Positions 38,894 through 48,047 of a DNA stretch of 64,000 nt are shown one piece after another. The stretch spans positions 1 through 64,000 of the IMG/VR virus record IMGVR_UViG_3300008050_000025; one strand, 5' to 3'. Both the position numbers and the translations under genes were made by a program. The stretch comes from a virus. The notes beneath the pieces were generated by a model that had not been told where the DNA came from, ran no database searches, and was given only the letters and a program-made list of their open reading frames with translations. Positions within the stretch are counted from its first letter, which is position 1; each line of letters begins with the position of its first letter.

Positions 38894-41751
38894 ATCTCAC
38901 AAACCCCTGACTTACATGTGTCAACAGATTCTGTCAGTATCTCCAACTTGTTCTCAGCAATAAGTACATCCAGGTCTAGTGTGGAATGGTCAATGGCTTC
39001 CAGAGGTTCGTTGCCTCTACTACCAGCCTTATAAAACGTGAGGCCCTTCATCTCTCCGATTCCTCCAAGCACCATTTCAGATAGCTCCGCAGAATACTGT
39101 GCTGTGCTAGGAAGATTACAAGTCTTAGAGATTGCAGCATCAATCTTTGACTGAATGGCTACTTGCATCTTGATATGCTCCTCTGGTGTTACATCATATG
39201 CTCCTACGATATGGCTCACATCTCTCCCCTCCAAGAACATTTTCTTGAACAACGGGTCGATAACTAAAGCCTCATTATACACATCCTCAGTTCCTGTCTT
39301 CCACCTTCGCTTATACACAGGGGAGAAGATTGGTTCGATGCCTGTGGAAACTCCCACCACCATTGCCACTGTGCCTGTTGGAGCTACTGTCAACAATGAA
39401 GCATTGCGAAGACCGTTCTTCTTAATGTCTGACCTGATACGTGCAGGAAGAGTTTTCATAAACTGCTCATCCTTTAGCTTTCTCCAATCATATGCTTCGA
39501 AAGAGCCTTTCTCACGGGCAAGATACATGGAAGCCTTGTACGCTTCGTTGCGGAAGGTTTCGAATAGCCTCTCTGTAAACTCAATACATGACTCGGAACC
39601 ATACCTGTACCCTGCTTTGATTAGGAACGTGGCAAAGCCTAGAACTCCTAGACCAATGCGTCGGCTCCTATGACCTACCTCTCTGCACTCTTCGATAGGG
39701 AAGGTGTTTACCTCAAGGATGTCGTCCAGATATCTCACGCCCAACCTAATTGTACGAGCGATTCTTCTCCAATCAATCACACCCTCATCAGATACCATAT
39801 TTGCTAGGTTGACATGTCCCAAGCAACAGTTACCAAATGCTGGTAGAGGTTGCTCTCCACAATTCTTAACGCAAATCCCAGAAGACTTAACGTACTTCCC
39901 GTCACCATGAGAAGTAATAACGTGATAGTTATGGTTATCGTCTACCGTAATGTTGTACACATCCTGAGTTCCAACTTCCTCCACACTCACTACTTTATGG
40001 TTGCCAATCACCAAACTTTTGAACGCCGAGAAGGAAGTGAACCTACATTTCCGATTTACAGAAATAGGGAGACCTTTCTTTATAGCGTATCTCTGCCACA
40101 ACTTCTTAGTGAACTTTCCTTCATTGGCGAACACTTTTCTACCATGACCTACCAGCTCATCGTTAGAGACATCCTTCCAGCGACCATTATCCTCTCCTGT
40201 ATGGGTGGCAAAAGAAACCTTCCATTCGTCCGTCATCTTATGGTAGGGGTTATCCTTGCCTTTCATCTTTTCTGCATGAAGTTGTCTATGCTCACCATGA
40301 GGCATCGCTTGCAAATTATCCATACTGTCGTTCAGACTATTACAATCTATATGATGGATAGCAGTTGTCTTCGGGTCAACGTTTATCCCGTTAAACTCCG
40401 CCATAACCCTGTATTGCCTACGGTTTCTCCGAGCACCTCCGGTCATTTTTGCTCCAACATTAGAAATCTGCCGATAACCATTGCTGTTAAAACTATTCCA
40501 TGGGAAGACACTTTGCCCTTCATGCAAATCAGAAAGATTTACATATTCCAATTCCTTTGTAAGAATCTTATGGTTAGGGGTCGCAATTAGTACAGAGCCA
40601 TCATCTAAAGTTAACTTCCATACCTTACTACCCTGCCCTGTCATACGTGGGTTTCGGCCCATCTTAATCTCTACCTGACCAGTGGTTAGATTAGTAGAAT
40701 ACACGGGAACGTCCTCACCTTTATCAGCAAGCTCTTTAATACTTACACCATTCCGACCATCAGCAACAGCAATAATGCTGTCTCCTGCAACACACGGGTT
40801 AGTGCTATTGAGTGTTTCAAAGTAACTTACATTATTGAACTGGTTTGTGTAGTCTAGGTTAAAGATTCCAGGCTCACCGCACTCCACGGCGTTCCTTAGG
40901 ATTCTGTCCCACAACTCCTTGGCTTTCAGGGGAACCTTCACAGCCTCAGAGAAGGTGTCTGACGGCGTTAGAAGGTGGAAGGCACTTGCCACACCTAATG
41001 CATCCTCTTCGCTCTTAGCGATGACCTTGACGTTATCTACGCCCTGTTCTGACTCTCTTCTCACAGAGTACTGGTCATACCTTACGTGTCTACCCCCAAA
41101 AGTGAAGTACCAATCCTCGTTGTTCTCCACAGCTTCCAAGAATCTATCAGATACTCCCACTGAGATATTAAAGTTCGTAAGCTCATGCCTATCCAGCTTA
41201 GCATCTAAGAACTCCATAAAGTCTGGGTGAGATACGTTAAGGATTGCGATGAGGGCGGTTCTTCTACTCTTCCCTGCCTTTACGTGCGACCCAATCTCAT
41301 TAATCATCTTCATTGTTGAGATAGAGCCGGGAGCAGAGAACGGAATGTTCTGAATGCTATCCCCTTTGGGTCGGATGTTTGAGTAATTAAACCCAATGCC
41401 CCCACCTGAGCAAGCAATCTTGTACATGTCCTGAATCATCTTGCCAATACTGGCTACTGAATCGTCAGGCTCAAGGACATAGCAGTTAAGCATGTTGTAG
41501 TTCGGCCTTCCTGCACCAAACAAAATACGCCCCCCAGGAACTAGGTCGGCACTATTGATTGCATCGTAGAATTTCTTTTCCCACTTCGGCTGCTCTTTAA
41601 TGTCTTCTACAACGGATGCTTGCTTTGCTGCCCTACGGGAAACCTCACTCCAGGTGCTCTCCCCAGGGAAGAAGTACTTGAGCTTAGCTATGTCTTCGTG
41701 AATTGTTCCTTCGGGAATCACGTATCCCGGTACAGCAGGCCTATTCCCCAT
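38890..41751 (-). CDS. nrdJ: class II ribonucleotide reductase with intein
   Basis: Reduces ribonucleotides to deoxyribonucleotides with adenosylcobalamin. The host part is 642 aa after removal of the intein (residues 320-630). NRD motifs include LNCYVLEPDDSV (Cys90 of the disulphide pair), NISVGVSDRF, FNLDYTNQFNN, NP-CGEQPL with the radical cysteine, and LTVAPTGTVAMVVG. The C-terminal CKSGVC shuttles electrons. The NPCGEQPL motif and monomer length fit class II. No NrdB partner is seen. Activity depends on splicing and cobalamin. It overlaps the groES-like gene by 11 bp. Confidence 0.93.
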   Translation of the reverse strand: MGNRPAVPGYVIPEGTIHEDIAKLKYFFPGESTWSEVSRRAAKQASVVEDIKEQPKWEKKFYDAINSADLVPGGRILFGAGRPNYNMLNCYVLEPDDSVASIGKMIQDMYKIACSGGGIGFNYSNIRPKGDSIQNIPFSAPGSISTMKMINEIGSHVKAGKSRRTALIAILNVSHPDFMEFLDAKLDRHELTNFNISVGVSDRFLEAVENNEDWYFTFGGRHVRYDQYSVRRESEQGVDNVKVIAKSEEDALGVASAFHLLTPSDTFSEAVKVPLKAKELWDRILRNAVECGEPGIFNLDYTNQFNNVSYFETLNSTNPCVAGDSIIAVADGRNGVSIKELADKGEDVPVYSTNLTTGQVEIKMGRNPRMTGQGSKVWKLTLDDGSVLIATPNHKILTKELEYVNLSDLHEGQSVFPWNSFNSNGYRQISNVGAKMTGGARRNRRQYRVMAEFNGINVDPKTTAIHHIDCNSLNDSMDNLQAMPHGEHRQLHAEKMKGKDNPYHKMTDEWKVSFATHTGEDNGRWKDVSNDELVGHGRKVFANEGKFTKKLWQRYAIKKGLPISVNRKCRFTSFSAFKSLVIGNHKVVSVEEVGTQDVYNITVDDNHNYHVITSHGDGKYVKSSGICVKNCGEQPLPAFGNCCLGHVNLANMVSDEGVIDWRRIARTIRLGVRYLDDILEVNTFPIEECREVGHRSRRIGLGVLGFATFLIKAGYRYGSESCIEFTERLFETFRNEAYKASMYLAREKGSFEAYDWRKLKDEQFMKTLPARIRSDIKKNGLRNASLLTVAPTGTVAMVVGVSTGIEPIFSPVYKRRWKTGTEDVYNEALVIDPLFKKMFLEGRDVSHIVGAYDVTPEEHIKMQVAIQSKIDAAISKTCNLPSTAQYSAELSEMVLGGIGEMKGLTFYKAGSRGNEPLEAIDHSTLDLDVLIAENKLEILTESVDTCKSGVCEI
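39862..40794 (-). mobile_element. intein with HNH homing endonuclease in nrdJ
   Basis: 311 residues: Cys320 starts CVAGDSIIAV (block A); block B is near VLIATPNHKIL. Block F is VYNITVDDNHNYHV, and block G ends GICVKN with terminal Asn630. The next residue is the +1 cysteine of CGEQPL. The usual penultimate histidine is a lysine. Inside lies an HNH-type domain (AIHHIDCNSLNDSMDNL, then HGEHRQLH) at about 464-492. It sits directly before the catalytic radical cysteine, a frequent intein site. Confidence 0.9.
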
Positions 41752-42031
41752 CTCTAATTACAATCTGAATATCCGACTCGTACACAACAACTCTGTCATC
41801 TCCTAGCCCACTAATCTCTTGGGCGGCATGTTGCGCGTAAGCAACCATATCTCCTTCCCGAACTTCGTCAGACACCTTTTGCCCAACACTAATAATCAAA
41901 CCTCTGTTCAACTTCTTTCCTGTTAATGAATCGGGCATAACAATCCCGCTACTTGTCTCAGGGAGTTCATCCCCTACTGTGATGGGTTGGATTAAAACTC
42001 TTTCCCCTACCGCTAGTACTTCTAATGCCAT
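41741..42031 (-). CDS. GroES-like co-chaperonin
   Basis: 96 aa. VGERVLIQPITVGD, TSSGIVMPDS, then a RGLIISVG strand and VREGDMVAYAQHAAQ, follow the Cpn10 fold. The mobile loop (ELPETSSGIVMPDS) that docks on GroEL is present. T4 uses gp31 for capsid folding; this protein could do the same job for the phage capsid. An inverted repeat lies in the leader upstream. Confidence 0.85.
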   Translation of the reverse strand: MALEVLAVGERVLIQPITVGDELPETSSGIVMPDSLTGKKLNRGLIISVGQKVSDEVREGDMVAYAQHAAQEISGLGDDRVVVYESDIQIVIRDGE

Positions 42032-42055
42032 GTGTAATATTTACCTTCTATGATG

Positions 42056-42108
42056 TGTGGGAGGTGTCCGTTTTTGAACAATTTATCAAAATCCTACAAA
42101 CTCCCACA
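42056..42108 (-). promoter_or_regulatory. leader hairpin upstream of the GroES-like gene
   Basis: TGTGGGAG (42056-42063) and CTCCCACA (42101-42108) are inverted repeats 37 nt apart. An AT-rich CCTATTATAAG box precedes them on the minus strand. The hairpin would form in the leader of the groES-like mRNA, and the long loop suggests regulated folding. The 128-bp gap 42032-42159 has no other gene. Confidence 0.4.
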
Positions 42109-42159
42109 CTTATAATAGGTTGCGCCCATCGAAAGTTAGAGCGTAATGTTTGTAAACCT

Positions 42160-43776
42160 TTAGTTTGTAACGTGTAGTGAGGTTACACCGCCTTTCTTTA
42201 CCACTGTGATTTTCTCAGACGTATCTACCAGCAGTGAAGTTAGGTACTCGTTGTGCGTAATGATGAACAACTTTTTATCAGGAGACTGTGCGCGAACCAA
42301 ATCGAACAAGCACTGAACACCTTCGTCATCTAGGGAGTCTGCAATCTCATCAAAGAAGATAATGTTAGACCTTTCCTTTCCAGACAGTGCCAGCAAATCA
42401 TTCAATGCTAGCATGACAGATAAGGATACCCTCTTCTTCTCCCCTCCTGACATCGTACCATAAGAAACCTCACCTCCTTGATTAATAACAGTCTCCTCTA
42501 ACACATCATTAAACTCAAGAGTAATATTTCCATTAGACATTGTATTCAAGTAATAGTTGACACGATTGTTAAAGAACACAAGGATGTTCCTAATGACATA
42601 CTTAATCAAGCCATGCTCCGAGAAGGCATCCTCCCAGAAGCGCATAAGGCTATAATTTCTCTGAGCATTCATCACTGCGTCATTATGAATCTCCGACTGC
42701 TTCACATGAGAATTCATATCCTTTGTGTGCAATTCAATTTCCTTATCAAAGTCCTTAATAGATTGAATGCTTTGAAAGTCATCTGATGAGATTGGTATTG
42801 CAGACAGGTCAAGAGTCTCAACCATCTTGCTAACCTCTTTCCTAACATCAGGAATTGTAAGTTGCAAGAACTTAATCTCCTTCTCAAGTTTAACGTATCT
42901 CTGCTGAACGTATGAAGACCTTTCCCCACAGTTCTCACAAGCTAAACCTTTCAACTCTTCGAATTCCCCTTTGTATTTTTTCAAAGTGGCCACAGCATTC
43001 GAAAGGTTAACTTGCTTCGACCTAATCTCAAGGTCAAGTTCATGATTGTCTTTCTCCATCTGCTGAATGTCAGCGAGGGAATACTTCTCAATGAACTCCT
43101 TCTTCTCCTTAGTTAGAAGCGCATTGGCTTCCGCTTTGCTATCCCTAGCTTCACCTATTTTAAGGCTAGCACTATTAGTAGCTTCATACGAAACATCTGC
43201 TAACGTCTGAGCTACTTTAGTTTCTGCTTGAAACTGGGACTTGAGTGCCTTAATTGTGTGCCTGTTCTTAAAGATAGAAGATGCATTAAGGAAGCTCTGG
43301 AGAATCTGTCTCTTATCTTCTGGTGTGGCAGTCAGGAAACTCATCTCATTCTGTTGACCAAATACCATTGAAGCTAGGAACACCTTCTTATTGATGTTTA
43401 GATGCTTCTCCAACATGGCCTGGGTCTCAGCCATGGAGCCGCCAATGTGGTCAGCGCCATTAACGGAAACGTGCAGCTTGTTAGGGCCTTTAGACCTAGA
43501 GATTACCGTGTCTCCGTTCACCCACAGCTTAACCAAACACTTTCCTTTAGTGCGAGTGTTCTTTAAGGTTTTCTCCGAAGACTTCCGCAAGGTCTTTCCA
43601 AACAGTGCGAAGTAAATAGCCTCAATCAAAGTGCTCTTGCCAGAGCCATTGGACCCTTTCTTTAAAGTGTCCTCATTGATTCCTTTGATGGATGTAATGT
43701 TTCCAAGGGTATCAAAGTTAAGGTAAATCTTACCAGCCGACAGGAAGTTATTAATCTCAATAGAATTTAGAATCAT
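42160..43776 (-). CDS. gp46-like recombination nuclease subunit (SbcC/Rad50 type)
   Basis: ATPase subunit for end processing in recombination. N-terminal Walker A GSNGSGKSTL, a coiled coil interrupted by the zinc hook LACENCGERSS (CxxC), an ABC signature SYGTMSGGEKKRVSL and Walker B NIIFFDEIADSLDDEG. 538 aa against 560 for T4 gp46. It overlaps the gp47-like gene by 4 bp, as is usual. Confidence 0.93.
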   Translation of the reverse strand: MILNSIEINNFLSAGKIYLNFDTLGNITSIKGINEDTLKKGSNGSGKSTLIEAIYFALFGKTLRKSSEKTLKNTRTKGKCLVKLWVNGDTVISRSKGPNKLHVSVNGADHIGGSMAETQAMLEKHLNINKKVFLASMVFGQQNEMSFLTATPEDKRQILQSFLNASSIFKNRHTIKALKSQFQAETKVAQTLADVSYEATNSASLKIGEARDSKAEANALLTKEKKEFIEKYSLADIQQMEKDNHELDLEIRSKQVNLSNAVATLKKYKGEFEELKGLACENCGERSSYVQQRYVKLEKEIKFLQLTIPDVRKEVSKMVETLDLSAIPISSDDFQSIQSIKDFDKEIELHTKDMNSHVKQSEIHNDAVMNAQRNYSLMRFWEDAFSEHGLIKYVIRNILVFFNNRVNYYLNTMSNGNITLEFNDVLEETVINQGGEVSYGTMSGGEKKRVSLSVMLALNDLLALSGKERSNIIFFDEIADSLDDEGVQCLFDLVRAQSPDKKLFIITHNEYLTSLLVDTSEKITVVKKGGVTSLHVTN

Positions 43777-44789
43777 TGACCTTGGATTAGTTTAAGAGCA
43801 TCCATAAGCTCAGTCTTATTGAATATTGTATCAGTGTCAGTAATGTACTGTTCAATCATTGCATCATCAAAAGCCAAGACAGAGCCTTGCATGTTCCTAG
43901 CAACACCTGCCTTTTGAAATACATCTTCAAACACTACGTCCATGTGGGCCAAGTCGTATCGCTTAGTAATGTCTTCCTTTATCTGCTTCTCAGCAAACGT
44001 GTCCAACGTGTCCACCTTAATCCTTAGGATAGTAAAGAAGTCTTTGAACTTGTGCTTCTTGTCAAGCGCAGCAATCTCATCAAGCTTTCCAACAATATGT
44101 TTAATGCCCGTATTGATTTGAGACTTCACAACCTCTACCTTTCCATCAGAGATAAGCAGTTCATGAATGTACTTAGTGGTATTGGCTTCACCAAAACTAG
44201 TGGCGTACTGTGTGCCTAGTACATAAACGTTCTCACCATACTTGTATGGTTTGTGAATGTGCCCCAAGAGCGTAAGCCTGTCTTCAAAATGATTCTTCCT
44301 TACAACAGAGTCATAAGTATAGCCTTTCCTAACAAGGCTTCCATTGAAACCAAAGTGTCCGAAGATTGGAAGTGGTGCTGTCTTTTTGATGTCTTGAATA
44401 ATTCTATCCTCATCATCGTAATGAGGAATGATTGCAAACTCAACCCCACCAATAGCAACTACTTCTGTGTCAGATACAACCTTTACCCTATCTGCTTCAA
44501 ACAGCGACAAAGATGTGTCAGACGCGCCATTACGGACGAGAGTGTCGTGATTACCACGGTTAATAATGATTTGCTTTGCTTTGATTCCATCCAACAACTT
44601 TTGGAACGCAAGAAGCTCTCTCCCTTTCGGGTTTCTACTGTGAAAGATGTCTCCATTGATTACAACAGTGTGAGCTAGTTTCCTATTAGCATAATACAAA
44701 AGGGTTTCCACTTGCTTGTCAAGGTATCCGTAAAGATAGTTTGAACGCAGGTGGAGGTCAGTTAAAACTACTACTCTATGCTGCGACAT
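43773..44789 (-). CDS. gp47-like recombination nuclease subunit (SbcD/Mre11 type)
   Basis: Metallophosphoesterase nuclease: LTDLHLRSNYLYG, VINGDIFHSR, NRGNHDTLV, FGHFGFN and LLGHIHKPY. 338 aa. Acts with the gp46-like ATPase on DNA ends. It overlaps the polymerase gene by 14 bp. Confidence 0.92.
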   Translation of the reverse strand: MSQHRVVVLTDLHLRSNYLYGYLDKQVETLLYYANRKLAHTVVINGDIFHSRNPKGRELLAFQKLLDGIKAKQIIINRGNHDTLVRNGASDTSLSLFEADRVKVVSDTEVVAIGGVEFAIIPHYDDEDRIIQDIKKTAPLPIFGHFGFNGSLVRKGYTYDSVVRKNHFEDRLTLLGHIHKPYKYGENVYVLGTQYATSFGEANTTKYIHELLISDGKVEVVKSQINTGIKHIVGKLDEIAALDKKHKFKDFFTILRIKVDTLDTFAEKQIKEDITKRYDLAHMDVVFEDVFQKAGVARNMQGSVLAFDDAMIEQYITDTDTIFNKTELMDALKLIQGQ

Positions 44790-46407
44790 TTTTGTTATAG
44801 TATTCCATAATCTGTTCTTTATTTAGTACCTTGTAACTGGCATCTTGCTCAACTTCTACGCCACTTCCAAAGGAAACCCCAGCCTCCATGTCTACTTTGA
44901 AGGGTACATCAAATGTCCACCCGTAAAGACCTTTTAGATAACTAAGGTCTGCCATGCAGTAATGCATCAGACTGATTGCCTTATGGTAACTTTCCACAGG
45001 AGCTTGAATCTCTAAGGAGTCATGTACTGTTGCTACTAGGTCCAATTCGATACCGTGCGTTTGCGACAAAGTGTGAACTCTCCAAATTGAATGAAGCATA
45101 AGGTCAGACGCAGAACTCTGAATAACAAAGTTTACACCTTGACGTAAAGCTCTCTCTTGGAAAGCTCTCTTAGGGCTATTAACGTTAGGAAGCCTACGAC
45201 GACGACCGAAGAGACTGGTGGCGTAACCTGTTCTCTTAATCTCTGCTCTTGTAGCTTCAATCCACTTTGGAACTCCTGGGAATGCCTTGAAGTACTTACT
45301 AAAGATTTCTTTGCAGAACGTCACCGACTTCTTAATACTAGCAGCAAGCTTGGTAGGTCCACCGCCGTAAACGATAAGGAACGTCACGCTCTTAGAGATT
45401 TGTCTCTCCTGAGCAGTAATCTTATTGATTGGCTTCTTGAAAATCAGAGAAGCTGTAAACTTGTGCAAGTCTTCCCCAGACTCAAACGCAGCGATTAGGT
45501 TCTTGTCTTGAGAGCAGTGAGCTAGTACCCTAACTTCTGCTGCACTGTAGTCTCCTGAGATGAATACCTTTCCCTTATCAGCACCCATAATACTACGCAA
45601 GTTAACGTGCATAGCTTGTGGGTCTTCATCTTCATCAGGTCTTGGAAGTGTGTGAAAAGATACACCCTTGTTGTACTTCCTGTTAACCATAGAGCCAGCC
45701 TTCTTTCCAGGCTCAAGCTTCTTAACGTTATAAGACGAGTTAGAAAGTCTTCCTGTCTTGGTTACTGAAAAGTTGTATTGGGAATAAATCCTGCCGTCCT
45801 GGTTATACTTAAGAGCCTTAGCCACGCCGTAAACATAATCATTCCTCTGCTTAACCCTCTTCTTCCACTCTAAGTAAGTGTCAATGAACTCAGCACCAAG
45901 AATTTCCTTAGGCGTAGACTTCGCTTTTGAATACACATCGTCCCTAATCCTTTTCAAATTCTCTTGGTTAATCTTAGGAAGCTGTGATGCAGCGTTCCAC
46001 TCTTGAGGGGTTAGCCCAAAACCAGAATTACCTTTGTCGTCCTCTTCATCTGTAAACAGAATCTCAATAACCCCGTGAGGCTTGTACTCAACATTAGGTA
46101 AAGGGTTCTGCCTGTCTAAGATGCCGCGCAACCTATCAATCTCTTTTGTAAGCTGCTCCTCCAGAACCTTAACGTGGTCAGTGTTAGCCTTGATGCCACG
46201 TCGCTCCATATCTCCTACAATAAGGATGACTTCGCTGAGAACTTTATCATATGCCTCAGTAACGCCATCGGCTGTCATACCTAATCTAATCTTCTCCTCT
46301 AGGTGCAACGTGTAGTTGCAATCCATAGCGCAGCCCAAGGCCAGCTTCTCCATCGGGACATTGGCCCAATCAGTTTTGGAGGCATCTTCTCCTTTAATGT
46401 TTAACAT
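44776..46407 (-). CDS. family-A DNA polymerase, polymerase domain (split gene)
   Basis: Carries the full palm and fingers: motif A ISGDYSAAEVRVLA (Asp286), motif B R335-x3-K339-x7-YG, and motif C VHDS (Asp463) where VHDE is usual. Near its start GCAMDCNYTLHLEE is the third exonuclease motif. Exo I and II are in the preceding gene (46409), which ends one base before this ATG. The enzyme is thus split inside its 3'-5' exonuclease domain. Whether it works as two chains or is joined by frameshifting is not known. Confidence 0.9.
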   Translation of the reverse strand: MLNIKGEDASKTDWANVPMEKLALGCAMDCNYTLHLEEKIRLGMTADGVTEAYDKVLSEVILIVGDMERRGIKANTDHVKVLEEQLTKEIDRLRGILDRQNPLPNVEYKPHGVIEILFTDEEDDKGNSGFGLTPQEWNAASQLPKINQENLKRIRDDVYSKAKSTPKEILGAEFIDTYLEWKKRVKQRNDYVYGVAKALKYNQDGRIYSQYNFSVTKTGRLSNSSYNVKKLEPGKKAGSMVNRKYNKGVSFHTLPRPDEDEDPQAMHVNLRSIMGADKGKVFISGDYSAAEVRVLAHCSQDKNLIAAFESGEDLHKFTASLIFKKPINKITAQERQISKSVTFLIVYGGGPTKLAASIKKSVTFCKEIFSKYFKAFPGVPKWIEATRAEIKRTGYATSLFGRRRRLPNVNSPKRAFQERALRQGVNFVIQSSASDLMLHSIWRVHTLSQTHGIELDLVATVHDSLEIQAPVESYHKAISLMHYCMADLSYLKGLYGWTFDVPFKVDMEAGVSFGSGVEVEQDASYKVLNKEQIMEYYNKNVAA

Positions 46408-46408
46408 A

Positions 46409-47395
46409 TTACCAGTCTTTCAGTTGTTCAGGGAAGTATTCTTTCACTAGGCTCATTAAAGAGTGAGACCTGTTCTCATCTACCAGTGAGTGCATGAATT
46501 GAATGCAGTGTACATTTTGAAAAGGCTTTGACCCACGCTTCCTTAGAAACTTTTGGTCAAACTTAGAATTTGCATATATCTTCATTACATTTGGGTTCGC
46601 ATGTAGTTCAGAGGACAGTTCATAAATCATATCAAGCTCTTCATCTGTGAACTTGGATTCGAAGTGGTGCATGGGTATGATGAACGCGCTGTCCTCTTCG
46701 TATGAACCTCCAATACAAGTAATGACATCCTTATTGAAGTCAAGTCCTGTAGTCTCAAGGTCCATACCAATCTTCTCAGCCAAGTTAGCCTTACGGAACT
46801 CTTCTCGTACAAGTTCCATAGTATCACACAGTACTACACCAGCCTCTTTGAACTTGTCAACCTTGAGGATGTTCCTGCTATAAGAGTTAGTTAAGTCCTC
46901 TACAAAAACATTCCTAACCATAGGCTCTAGGTAAACTGTCTCTGGCGCAAAGGTTGGGAACACTACAATCTGTTTGCCAGTTGTCTCACTCTCAATAATG
47001 AACTCACAGCCACGCCTATTAAGAAGGCCTCTCTGCTTGAGCACTACCTTCAAAGCAATATCCCCCATGAGGATTACCAAGTCTGGTTGGATTTCTTCCA
47101 ACTCTTTCATGATAATCTCTCTGTGGAACTCAAACTCAGCCAACTCCAGGTCATCAAACTCTTTGTTGTAGTCTTTGATTGCTGGAATGAACTGGTAGTT
47201 GCACATAGGACTTTCCGCAATGATACCTTTCACTAAGTACTCAGCGTCTTCTTCCATGTCGGCAACGTGCCCACCGTTTTTAGTGAGGGAGGGGGTCACG
47301 AAGACAATCTTCTCCGTTCCAACATCCTCCTGATAGTTGTTGTAGGTCTTAGGGTCTTTTAACTTCCCCAAAGATTCTTCTAGTTTCTTGGACAT
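46409..47395 (-). CDS. DNA polymerase N-terminal part: UDG-like domain plus exonuclease
   Basis: Residues about 31-170 look like a family-4/5-type uracil-DNA glycosylase fold (IVFVTPSLTKNGGH, LVILMGDIALKVVLKQRG, VVFPTFAPETVYLEP). Residues 205-290 contain Exo I (MDLETTGLD, Asp212 and Glu214) and Exo II (YANSKFDQKFL, Asn276 and Asp280) of a DnaQ-like proofreading domain. Exo III is on the next gene. The first nucleotides are only 21 bp from the divergent sigma-like gene. Confidence 0.8.
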   Translation of the reverse strand: MSKKLEESLGKLKDPKTYNNYQEDVGTEKIVFVTPSLTKNGGHVADMEEDAEYLVKGIIAESPMCNYQFIPAIKDYNKEFDDLELAEFEFHREIIMKELEEIQPDLVILMGDIALKVVLKQRGLLNRRGCEFIIESETTGKQIVVFPTFAPETVYLEPMVRNVFVEDLTNSYSRNILKVDKFKEAGVVLCDTMELVREEFRKANLAEKIGMDLETTGLDFNKDVITCIGGSYEEDSAFIIPMHHFESKFTDEELDMIYELSSELHANPNVMKIYANSKFDQKFLRKRGSKPFQNVHCIQFMHSLVDENRSHSLMSLVKEYFPEQLKDW

Positions 47396-47416
47396 TCCTA
47401 ACTATTATGATAATAT

Positions 47417-47794
47417 ATGAGCACTAAAAAGAAAAAGCATTACATTGACAACAAGGAATTTGAAAAGACTATTTTCAATTACATTGAAGACAATGAGACA
47501 TATGAAAAAGAGTTAGTGTCCATGTTGGAGTTGCTTATCAACAACATCCTGATGACGTTCAAATTCAATGTCGATTATGATGATGCTAGGCAAGAGTGCT
47601 TCGTGCTATGCCTAAAAGTCCTCAAGAACTTCACTAAGGAGAAAGGTTCAGCTTTCAACTACTTCACTACTGTAATCGTTAACAACTTAAGATTGATTTA
47701 CACCAAGAACAAGAAGTATAATTTAAAGATTACGAAGTACAGGGAGTTGAAGGGAGATGTTTTCAATACTCCAGGGTCAACACCACAGAGCTAG
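47417..47794 (+). CDS. small sigma-70-like factor, gp55-like
   Basis: 125 aa. After a basic start (MSTKKKKHYIDNKEFEKTIF) the core VDYDDARQECFVLCLKVLKNF followed by GSAFNYFTTVIVNNLR matches sigma region 2, including the FNYFTTVIVN helix that melts and reads -10 sequences. It lacks region 4, as does T4 gp55, the late sigma factor. It probably directs RNA polymerase to the CTATATA-type late boxes. Its start is 21 bp from the divergent polymerase gene. Confidence 0.75.
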   Translation: MSTKKKKHYIDNKEFEKTIFNYIEDNETYEKELVSMLELLINNILMTFKFNVDYDDARQECFVLCLKVLKNFTKEKGSAFNYFTTVIVNNLRLIYTKNKKYNLKITKYRELKGDVFNTPGSTPQS

Positions 47795-48047
47795 CCTCTA
47801 CATCCACTACTATAATAGACCCTTTGCCAATACTTTTGAAGTCTTCTTTGACGGCTTCCTTATGTATTTTCTTAGCGTGTCGGGTGGCCACTTCCAAAGA
47901 GCTAGATGTAACTAACTCAGCGTAGTAAATCCTACCCTTTCCTAAGGATTCCTCATAGTCATTCTTGTCAGCGACAACGAAACCTTTCGTCTTACCGACA
48001 AGAAGAAGTCCCATACCCTTTACGGAACCTTGTTTGTGGGAAACCAT
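47763..48047 (-). CDS. hypothetical protein, 94 aa
   Basis: Not recognised. A small alpha/beta protein starting MVSHKQGSVKGMGLLLVGKT and ending VDVEASSVVLTLEY. The stop overlaps the end of the sigma gene by 32 bp. Start coupling to the 24-codon frame (TAATG) is evident. Confidence 0.55.
   Translation of the reverse strand: MVSHKQGSVKGMGLLLVGKTKGFVVADKNDYEESLGKGRIYYAELVTSSSLEVATRHAKKIHKEAVKEDFKSIGKGSIIVVDVEASSVVLTLEY

Noticed and set aside
39850-40590. Long rightward frame of 246 codons opposite the intein
   Set aside because: It lies entirely antisense to the reductase/intein gene, whose domains are certain, and its translation shows no recognisable protein features.
41741-42031. T4 gp31 as exact name for the co-chaperonin
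   Set aside because: The sequence is nearer to bacterial GroES/Cpn10 than to T4 gp31, so only GroES-like is supported.
44776-47395. Polymerase split caused by a group I intron
   Set aside because: Only one base separates the stop of the first part from the start of the second, so there is no room for an intron.
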